DNA of 64,000 nt. Source: Mesorhabditis belari (taxonomy: Eukaryota > Nematoda > Chromadorea > Rhabditida > Rhabditidae). The number at the start of each line of letters is the position of its first letter. The first letter of the stretch is position 1. Position numbers and translations under genes: made by a program. Under the pieces are notes generated by a model, which was not told where the DNA came from, made no database searches, and was given only the letters and a program-made list of their open reading frames with translations. The stretch spans positions 548,501 to 612,500 of the forward strand of contig CAUEEP010000900.1 in the NCBI GenBank assembly GCA_958450365.1. Direction: 5' to 3'. Of the stretch, positions 56,149-64,000 are shown piece by piece.

Positions 56149-56609
56149 CAGAGGCTTAGCTAGGATTTCGTGACTTTGAGCCAAACGGCCCGACCTCCTC
56201 GAGGCTACCCCCAATCAATTTCCGATCAAGGAATTATATTTTTTAAAGATTTCAGTTTACAAAACTGTCTAAGCAGTTTTTTGAAAAAATTCAAAGGGCA
56301 TTTTAGTGCAAAAATTTCGATAAAACGAGTTTTTGGGCATGAATCATTGATTTTACAAAACTAACGTTATGATTTTCAGAAAATAGAGGAAATTTGACTA
56401 GAGGGGCCAACCAAAATAAAAAACGGTTGCCCATCTAGTTTTCGAGATTTTCGCATTTGAAGTTGGCCATTTTCACTTTTTTTGAGTTTTTTTCAATTTT
56501 CAATTCAATTCCTTGGTCGGAAATTGATTGGGAGTAGGAAGTCGGGCCGTTTGACTCGAGGAAGTCGGGCCGTTTGACTCAAAGTCACGAAATCCTAGCT
56601 ACGCCTCTC
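56149..56609. mobile_element. 461-bp hAT-type MITE with 8-bp target duplication
   Basis: The left end CAGAGGCTTAGCTAGG pairs with the right end CCTAGCTACGCCTCTC; inverted pairing extends about 55 bp (tcgtgactttgagccaaacg). Flanked by CTGAAATT on both sides. CAGRGGCGTAGC ends and 8-bp duplications are typical of hAT. No coding capacity. Confidence 0.8.
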
Positions 56610-56691
56610 CTGAAATTAACCCCCTTGTCTTTCTGGCAAGGGAAAGGCAGGGACTCTTTAAGAAGCCGCCACATGCCCCCTGAAAAGCTGC

Positions 56692-56771
56692 ATCGGTGGT
56701 CTAGTGGATAGTCTGTTGGACTGCCGAACGTGTTACCTTTCTTTCCCCAGGTTCGAGTCCAACTCTCACAG
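56692..56771 (+). pseudogene. tRNA-like sequence (degenerate)
   Basis: GCATCGGTGGTCTAGTGGAT has an A-box as in tRNA-Gly/Glu, and GGTTCGAGTCC is a perfect B-box. The acceptor ends do not pair (GCATCGG vs CTCACAG) and the anticodon stem is poor. Probably a tRNA pseudogene or tRNA-derived SINE fragment. Confidence 0.45.
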
Positions 56772-57379
56772 ATCTTTTGGCGTTTTAGAAACTAATTCGA
56801 GATCTTTATAGGATGGGCTTGGTCTAGTCAAAGCCCAGCTTGACTCAGTGCCTTTCCCTTGTAAGCTGCACGATTCTTCATGTCCAAATATCTTCTCAGC
56901 ACTCACCCATCCTCCAGCAATTCCCTCTTTGCATTTCAGACAAAACTTTGTCAAACAGATACCCTAAACTCATATTTTCTACCATCCGACATCATAAATT
57001 TTTACTTTAACGCAATAAAGGTTTCACTAAATGTTCTAATATTTGAAAAGATGTCTCTAGAGAATTCAAACGGGAAAAGATTGAAAAGATTGAAATCTCT
57101 TCACTCATTTCAATTCTCATTGCTCTTTTTTAAAAGATTAGAAACAGAATGTTATAATGCAAACTCAAATTGTCATCTCAAAAATATAAATAATAACAAT
57201 AATAATAAACCTGACATATACTGCTTCTTTTGAGAGACTTTTTGAAACGGTAAAGAAGTTGGCCTGGAATTGGAAAATTCATGGAGAAATATTGCTGAGG
57301 AAACAATTTTAACCTTTCTAATCCATAATCTTTTACCTTTTTTCTCGGAGAGCATTCGATTCAATTATTGGCATTTGAA

Positions 57380-57716
57380 ATGCCAAAAGAAATAGAAATG
57401 GAAATGAAGATTAGACAGAATAAACAAAGAAAACAAAGAAAAGTTGGCTTTGTTGTTGGAAAAGAACTTTAGAGCCAATTGATGTTTTGGAATCCGCAGA
57501 ATTTCAAGAATCAATATTTGATGATGAGGATTGGAATTTGAAAGGCTTTTCTTTGAAAAGCTTGGAAACGTCAAGGCTGAAGAGATTTCACCGTTTGGAG
57601 GAAGATCTTTATCTCACACATTTCCCTCATGTGCTCGCTTTCTTCGATTCCTTCGACCATTTGGAAAAGTGGAATGATGAAAGCGAAAGATCAAAGTTAA
57701 ATATATTAGGTTGATG
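57380..57716 (+). CDS. Small acidic open frame ended by a MITE (uncertain)
   Basis: A 75-codon open stretch (57,487-57,714) reads FQESIFDDEDWNLKGFSLK, RFHRLEEDLYLTHFPHVLAF, HLEKWNDESERSKLNILG; the stop TGA lies within the MITE terminus TTAGGTTGA. An upstream ATG at 57,380 (MPKEIEMEMKIRQNKQRKQR) may be exon 1, but the phase of the 30-bp candidate intron does not fit. Without the MITE the frame would run on for about 30 codons. Not recognised; possibly not a gene. Confidence 0.3.
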
Positions 57717-58215
57717 CAAAAATCTTTTTCATTTTTTTCGTCTGCCGTTTCAAGCGAACAAATGCACCAATTAAACTACGGTTGATTTCATTAGAAAAAC
57801 CAGTTATTTTTCTGCAAAATAACATTAAAACGGGTTTAAAAATATTTAATGCCTGGATTTTCTTGAGAGTATGAAGTCGGGTAGTCAAAAAGGGCTAACT
57901 CGATGATGCGGTTTAGACACCTTAGCTAAAGAAAACCTATCTTTGTGTCAATAGATAAAAGATAGAGAAAAAAAAGTTTGATATTTCGCCAAAATTTCAG
58001 GACCATTCAGCCAATTTTTCCGTAGAGTTTTTATAGATTTTTACGAAAAAGGCGTTTTCACTCTCGAATTTGCTTCAAAGTGAACCGAAATTGATTTAAA
58101 AGATGGAAATTGAACAAAAACACTTTTTTATAGGCAAACTATAGATTAATTGGTGAATTTGTTACTTTTTAACAGAAGTACGAAAAAAATGAAAAAGACT
58201 TTTGCATCAACCTAA
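57706..58215 (-). mobile_element. 510-bp mariner-type MITE, family A, copy 2
   Basis: Same element as 20,030-20,547 in the opposite orientation, ends TTAGGTTGATGCAAAAATCT / ...TTTTGCATCAACCTAA, TA on both sides. Internal sequence nearly identical. Confidence 0.8.
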
Positions 58216-58472
58216 TACTTATAAAGCTATTTACAATGGAACTCACAAGTCCTTCACCATTGCATCAATTTTTTTTGAAAACAATTATTTCTGATCAAAG
58301 ACAATAATAGGATTAGTACTATCCTCAGGAATATTTACTTTAAAAAAAATGGAAAACAAAGGTCGGGTCACAATAGTCAATGTTGATTCAGGGTTTTGGC
58401 CTTTTTTGACCCGAAAAGATCCCGAATAGCTATAAATACTCTAAATCATTAGCGTTAATAAAATTTTGGACA

Positions 58473-60476
58473 ATGAACCTGCTCTTAGCATTTACTTGTG
58501 TTATTTCTTTGATTCATATTGGTTTTAGTATGCAGTTACCTGGATTGGTGAGTTTAGATCGACTGTTTTGTGAGAAACTACGTAGAGCTAAAACAACTAA
58601 AACTTTGAAAGCTATTTAACAGCATTCTCAGACTCTCTGTGATCGAATGGATTGTTCGGGAAGGGGAACATGTCTTGGAGCCAAAGCTGCTCCACTTTGT
58701 CTCTGCGATCCAGGAGTTCTCGGGATGAAATGTGAATCAAGTTCGTGGGAAAAGTTTGGATAAGTATTATTTGCAAATTCAGGTTTTGGAAGTGGTGGTT
58801 TAAATAATTTCCTCCCAGGACTTGGCGGGAATGGACTTGGTCTTGATCTTTTTGGAGGATTGGGTGGATTGGGCGGACTTGGAGCTCTCGGTGGAGGGCC
58901 AAAACTCGGTTTTGAAGGGCTACCAGGTTGCTAAAGTCAAATATAATTCTAGTAATTATAGTCAAATTCTAGTAATTATAGTCAAATATAATTCAATTCC
59001 TAGGTTTACCCGGTCTTGGAAATCTCGGCGGATTAGGCGGGAATGGATTGGGATCGATCTTCTCTCAGCCAGTTGATGGAATTTGTACAGCTACCGATTG
59101 TAATGGACGGGGAGTCTGTGTTGGATTGAAGGTACAATAATAGACAATAATAATGTAACGTACAATAATTCAATTTTATTATCCTGTGTTAGATTAAGGG
59201 TTTATTTTACTGCAATAGATTCAATTACCGCATTTCCTCTAATAAACGCCTCCCCCCTACCAACTTTAGAAGCCTCGTTCTCAGCGCCATTTTGAGATAT
59301 TTTTAGGTTTAATATTCGAAAACATAGAAGACATTAAGGGCTATCTTTTGGTATATTAAACATAAAAATCTCTCAAAATGAGGCTAAAAGCGAGGCTTCT
59401 AAAGTTGGTGGGGGAGTTTATTCGGTTGAAATACGGTAACAAAGAGTATTTAATCCAGGCTTTCCCGGTTTGTCTCTGTCATCTCGGCTACATTGGTCTC
59501 CGTTGTGAAAATCAAATGGAAGAGTTGAAATTTCGTGAGTTCCTGAAAAGCCTGGAAATCAGCAAAAACAACTTCTTCTAGTAAACCAAGATATTCCTGG
59601 ATCAGCCACTCCATGTACTGCAGCTGATTGCAATAATAAGGGTGTCTGTTTGGGAACAAAAGGATCCTATGTTTGTGCTTGTAATATTGGATATACTGGG
59701 GCACGTTGTGAGAAAAGTATGTTTATATTCCAAATTGCTATCATTAAGAAGTTAAATCATTAAACTTCAGCTCCATACCCTCTCTGTGATCCAACGGATT
59801 GTAACAACAATGGGCTTTGCATTGGGACGAAGAAAAGCTACTTTTGTGCTTGTCACCTTGGATATTCTGGGCAACGATGTGAGACAAGTGAGTCAGTTCA
59901 GTGTTCCAAAAGAGAATTCTAAACAAATTCATTTCTTGATTTCAGTCAGCGGAACGCCTTGTGACAACAATGATTGCAGTCAATCAGGCATTTGTATCGG
60001 CTCAAAACAGCTACATTTCTGTCTCTGTGGTCTTGGATATTTGGGAAAGGATTGTGAAACAAGATTGGGTGAGGAATTCTGCAAATTTCTTCATCTAACA
60101 GACTAGGCTTTGATCTGAGACCCGCGAATGCGCTAACAAATCCTTTCTGTGAGATCTCCGACTGTGGTGGAAATGGGATTTGCATTGGTATCAGTGATTG
60201 GGTTTTTGCTGTAGTCAATCACTTTAGGGACAAAGCTGGCTCCAGTCTGTCTCTGCAATCTTGGATTTTCCGGGTTGAGATGTGAAATCGGTAGTATTCT
60301 ATTGAAAAGTCTAATCAAATTCATAAAAAAAGTCTAGAACCAATCTGTAACTCGGGTCTTCAATGTGGTGGAAATGGTTTATGTGTGGGAAGCTCAAAAA
60401 ACTTCAATTGTCTCTGTAATCTCGGTTTTTCCGGCCCGAATTGCTTGCAGAGAACAGGAAATGGGATTTTTGGATA
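58473..60476 (+). CDS. Secreted protein with seven EGF-like modules and a Gly-rich insert
   Basis: ATG 58,473, signal peptide MNLLLAFTCVISLIHIGFS. EGF 1 CDRMDCSGRGTCLGAKAAP; then a Gly/Leu-rich stretch (LPGLGGNGLGLDLFGGLGGL, LPGLGNLGGLGG) encoded by two exons; EGF 2 CTATDCNGRGVCVGLK and FPVCLCHLGYIGLRCEN; EGF 3 PCTAADCNNKGVCLGTKGS; EGF 4 LCDPTDCNNNGLCIGTKKS; EGF 5 PCDNNDCSQSGICIGSKQL; EGF 6 FCEISDCGGNGICIGTK; EGF 7 CGGNGLCVGSSKNFNCLCN; stop 60,474-60,476. Six cysteines per module; mostly one exon per module. Extracellular adhesive or cuticle/mucus role possible; no known ortholog recognised. A 209-bp MITE lies in the intron that splits EGF 2. Confidence 0.75.
59228..59436. mobile_element. 209-bp MITE (CCGYATTTC ends, TA target) in the EGF gene
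   Basis: The ends TA-CCGCATTTCC and GAAATACGG-TA are inverted, and pairing continues inward (aaacgcctccccc / gggggagttta, accaactttagaagcctcg). Ends resemble the 265-bp MITEs. Confidence 0.7.
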
Positions 60477-61525
60477 AAAAGAGATTCATCGTTTAATGTT
60501 ATTGTGTTGTACAGATGATTTATGGTTAATAAAGATCTTCTTTGAGTTCTTAATGAAGTTCAGAGTTCTTAATGAAAAGCAGTTACTGAAAAACTTTCAT
60601 ACAACTTAGCATATCACAAAAAATGTGGAGTACAGATGATTTATGGTTAATAAAGATCACAAAAGGAGCTTATAGAGCTTTACTTGCGCACCTCGTCACT
60701 TCCAATCCCCAATGCTCATTCCTCGACCGCTAACCGCACTTCATTCAGCCATTTCTTTCCTTTTCAAATGAAATCAAGTGTGTTTGAGTCTGGGAAGTGA
60801 GCAGAAAACAACCGGATTCCAACGAATTCGTGTTCAAAAAGGATTGTGGTGGAAAGAGAGCACATGTCTCTTCCCATTCTCCCGTCAACCGATCTCCTCT
60901 ATTCTTTCAAGAGAACCGATCTCCTTTATTCCGGATTTGAAACCATCCTCCACTCCTCTAGATCTCCTCTCTTCCCAGATCTCCTCTCTTCCCAAAAAAG
61001 GAATCTTTTTCAAATCTCCCATTCAAGATCGCATTCAATGATAGGATTTTTCTTTTTCTTTCTCGAGAAAAAGATCTGCTTGCCCCGATTTCCCTTTGCA
61101 CTTTCTCCCCACTCTATCCACCACAGAATCAACCATCCATTTTTTGATTTTTCTTGAAAAGTCCAGATTTTGTGGCTTTCTAAAGCATGATTCTTAAGCT
61201 CTTAACACTGAGAACAACATAGATCATCATGATAACTAGACATCTAGCTCAATCTGTTTAATTCTTAATTCTAAAATTATGTCACTTATTTTAAACTTGC
61301 ATCAAAACACAAATCTTCATGAGAACCACACTGCAATTGTTTCTTTGATTTCCACAAAGATTTCTTTAATTTCCCTTTCTCGTTCTCTCTTTTTGTCCCA
61401 AAACCGGATCCAATCTTTTTTCGATTTCTCTCATCACTTCATTCGCTAACGTGGTTTTGAGCTATCCTTTTCAATTAACAGAGCCAATAGAATGTTTTCT
61501 TTTCTAAACTTTTCAAATTCAGTCG
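60477..61525. other. Intergenic region upstream of UDP-galactopyranose mutase
   Basis: Contains a duplicated acagatgatttatggttaataaagatc (60,512 and 60,633) and gttcttaatgaa pairs, then pyrimidine-rich sequence (gatctcctctcttccc repeats, 60,890-61,000). No gene supported. Confidence 0.4.
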
Positions 61526-63974
61526 AATGCCTCGTATTGTGACGATAGGAGCTGCTCCAACCGCTTTGGGAGCAGCATTTCGTTTGAATGATTTAAAGAA
61601 TCAAGGAGTCAAAGAAGCTGAAGATGTTGAGATTCTCTGTCTTGAACAAGTGATTGATCTCGAGTTTTTTTGAAACCAATTTTTTTTAGGAATCATTTGC
61701 CGGTGGCCTTTCGTGCACTGTAGAAGATGATAAGGGTTTTCTTTGGGATATGGGTGGACATATCACCTTCAATCACAATTTCCCATACTATGAGGCGGCC
61801 ACAAAATGGGCTGTGGATGAGTGGAATAATTTGACGAGAAATTGTCAGGTAGTTGATTGAAGCTATCGATCTGTACAAAGCTTTACAAAGTGCTTTATTC
61901 TAACTTTTATAATCCTGCATCATTTACAGGTTGATATGAACTATCTTTATGGAGAAAAGGGTATCCATCTTGTCCCATATCCAGCTCAATTCGCTGTCCC
62001 GCTTTTCCCTGATTCGGTGAAAGAGGGTTGTTTAAAGGATTTGAAAGAACGATATGAGAAAGTAAGCCAAGTTTCTGAACATTCTGAACAACAATCCTGC
62101 ATTTCAGGAACCCGAAGGAACTCCGGAAAACTTTGAAGAATGGGTGATGAAACATTTTGGGCCAACAATTCTTGATACTTTCTTCAGACCATACACAAAG
62201 AAAGTAATTAAAAGAAAGAGCTTATAAAAAACAATCGAAACAATTAGGTGTGGACTGTTGATCCAGTGAAAATGTCACCAAATTGGGTGGGAACTCGTGT
62301 GGCAAAACTTCCACAAGAGAAATTGGAGGAACTTTGTGCAATGAATCAAGATGAATTGGCTGTAAGTTATAGGGGTTATAGAAGGTATTTATAGAAACTT
62401 CTTCGTACTTTCTTTTAAAACCAACAAATGCATCAATAGAGCTATCGTTTCATTAGAAAGGTCAATCTCCAACATTATTTTTCTTATCTTAGACTTATCT
62501 TAGTGTTGTTAGAGATCTTATTTCTATTTTTAGAAAGCTGATTTCGGATGGGGACCAAACTCAGTGTTTACTTTTCCTAAATATGGAGGAACGGGCAATG
62601 TGTGGAACAGTATGTGCAAGAAACTTCCAGAGAATTGGTTTAAATTCAACTCAAAGGTAAATCTTTTAAATCAGCTTCTCGAATCAGCGAATTTCCAGGT
62701 GATTGGTATCAATTATGAAGAGAAAACTGTGGAATATTTGGAGAAAGGAAACGATACACCAAAGGTTAAATGGCAAGGGGAAAATCTATGGAAATCATTT
62801 CAGAAAGTCAACTACGATATTCTTTTGAACACTGGTCCGATTGATATTCTCGTTCGTGAGACGCAGATCACAAGAGAGTTGGATTTGTTGAGAAATAAGG
62901 TAACAGCGATTCGGATGTTTGTCTATCTATCTCCGTTTTCATTTTAGCAAAAGATCTGAATACAATCAAGATCATAATCTACCAGTATCATTCTTTTACA
63001 GGTATTCATCGTTGGAGTTGGAATGAAGAAACCGATGACATCATTCTTGGAGAATTTCACTTGGTTGTATTTCCCAGATCCTGCTGTTCCATTCTTCCGT
63101 GTCACCATTCTAAGCAGATATGGAGAGGTGAGTGGAGGGAACAGGGGAATTGTAGCAGGGAAATTGTAACAGGGGAATCTTAGGCTTATTAAGGCTTTAT
63201 TTTAAACCTTATATCAATTATGATTTCCAGGTTACTCCAAACAACGAAGAGTACTGGTCGGTGATGTGCGAATGTGCAAGACCAATTGATGATGAGGCAA
63301 GTCCATTAGTCACTAGCTTCTCCTATATATAAAAGAGTCTTTGGTTTAACTAAGGCGATTTCAGGATACGGAAGAACAGGTGACCCAACAGGCCATCGAT
63401 GGTCTTGTATTGAAAACAATGATTGAAAGAGACTCGATCATTTCTGTTTATTCGACAACTCTTCCATATGGATATCCAATTCCAACTCCACAGGTTTACA
63501 AAAAAATTTTTGAGCATTGTAACCAAGAATTTTAGAGGGATGCCGAATTGGCTCGTGCTCACAAAGAGCTTGAGAAGAACTCGATCTATTCTCGAGGTCG
63601 TTTCGGTGGATGGAAATATGAGGCCAGCAATCAAGACCATTGCTTCATTCAGGTATAGAATCAAGATCATTATTACAATGATTACAATGATCACAATGTC
63701 ATAATGATCATAATGATCATAATGTCATAATGATCACAATGATCACAATGTCATAACGATCACAATGTCATAATGTCTTTAATCATCACATAAAATTAGT
63801 TGAAGTGAACCGTTCTGGGCAGCTTACTGTAACTCTTGATCTGTAGACTATAACCTTGAGCTCTACAGCACCTCCACCTTATTTCAGGGCAAAGAATTCG
63901 TTGATCGTGTCTTGTTGAATGAACCCGAGAAACTCTACAAAACCGGAGTCTTCGAGCCAACGAAACAAGGATAA
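61526..63974 (+). CDS. glf-1: UDP-galactopyranose mutase
   Basis: Interconverts UDP-galactopyranose and UDP-galactofuranose using reduced FAD; needed for galactofuranose in the nematode surface coat. ATG 61,526 follows a TTCAG acceptor (likely trans-spliced). Exons: [20 protein letters not shown] (FAD-binding, with Ala at two usual Gly positions), [194 protein letters not shown], stop 63,974. About 12 exons, ~470 residues, full length. The symbol is the C. elegans ortholog's; assignment is strong. Confidence 0.9.
63660..63790. repeat. Degenerate ATCATAATG/ATCACAATG repeats in a glf-1 intron
   Basis: About 12 imperfect 9-12-bp units of atgatcacaatgtcata type. Confidence 0.7.
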
Positions 63975-64000
63975 AATCATCAATCTTAATATATCTGAAA

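Noticed and set aside
56880..57233. 117-codon plus ORF with poly-Asn
   Set aside because: Low complexity, no start context, no family; treated as chance.
59378..59581. 67-codon ORF in the EGF gene
   Set aside because: Begins inside a MITE and reads through an intron acceptor; only FPVCLCHLGYIG belongs to the real exon.
60778..61157. Two overlapping plus ORFs upstream of glf-1
   Set aside because: Pyrimidine-rich low-complexity sequence; no conserved motif.

Overview
The window looks like nuclear DNA of a rhabditid-type nematode. Evidence seen here: AT-rich sequence, many short introns (about 40-60 bp) ending in TTTCAG, likely trans-splice acceptors just before start codons, nematode chemoreceptor (7TM) genes, an invertebrate-type lysozyme, a GT92/DUF23 glycosyltransferase, UDP-galactopyranose mutase, and (TTAGGC)n nematode telomere repeats inside an intron. 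The species cannot be fixed from sequence alone.

Left half, 1-33 kb: a shuffled segmental-duplication block. Pieces of conserved housekeeping genes (WDR36/UTP21, SF3A2, FAM98, TMEM203, an F-box gene, a carboxylesterase-like tail) recur in several places in different combinations, mostly truncated or carrying stops and frameshifts. No complete WDR36 or SF3A2 gene is present. Threaded through the block are four copies of a roughly 200-residue gene family I do not recognise (starts at 2,503, 8,075, 21,931 and 29,014, all minus strand). Three of the four are open throughout. Their introns and upstream DNA are almost identical between copies, while the exons differ heavily in amino-acid sequence. 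A run of ordinary single-copy genes interrupts the block at 9.9-16.7 kb: i-type lysozyme (-), fatty-acid-amide-hydrolase-like amidase (+) and ornithine decarboxylase (-). A complete-looking F-box gene lies at 26.1-24.4 kb (-).

Right half, 33-64 kb: mostly unique genes. These are a Thr-rich secreted/GPI-tailed mosaic gene (+) with an inverted broken relative beside it, an Srx-like 7TM receptor (+), a GT92 glycosyltransferase (+), two tandem 7TM receptors (-), a core-1 beta-1,3-galactosyltransferase-like gene (-), a seven-EGF secreted protein (+) and UDP-galactopyranose mutase (+). Several encode secreted or surface-glycan functions, but nothing shows that they form one pathway.

Mobile DNA is abundant. 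There are four ~515-bp mariner-type MITEs of three families, a 197-bp mariner remnant that still encodes part of a transposase helix-turn-helix, two 265-bp MITEs plus a related 209-bp one, a 461-bp hAT-type MITE with an 8-bp target duplication, a 1,073-bp palindromic element with 205-bp arms, and several minisatellites. The strongest candidates for something undescribed are the fast-changing four-copy family and the telomere-repeat insertion with a GC-rich module repeated inside it. Gene boundaries are read by eye from splice signals and homology remembered at family level; exon edges are approximate unless a start or stop is stated.
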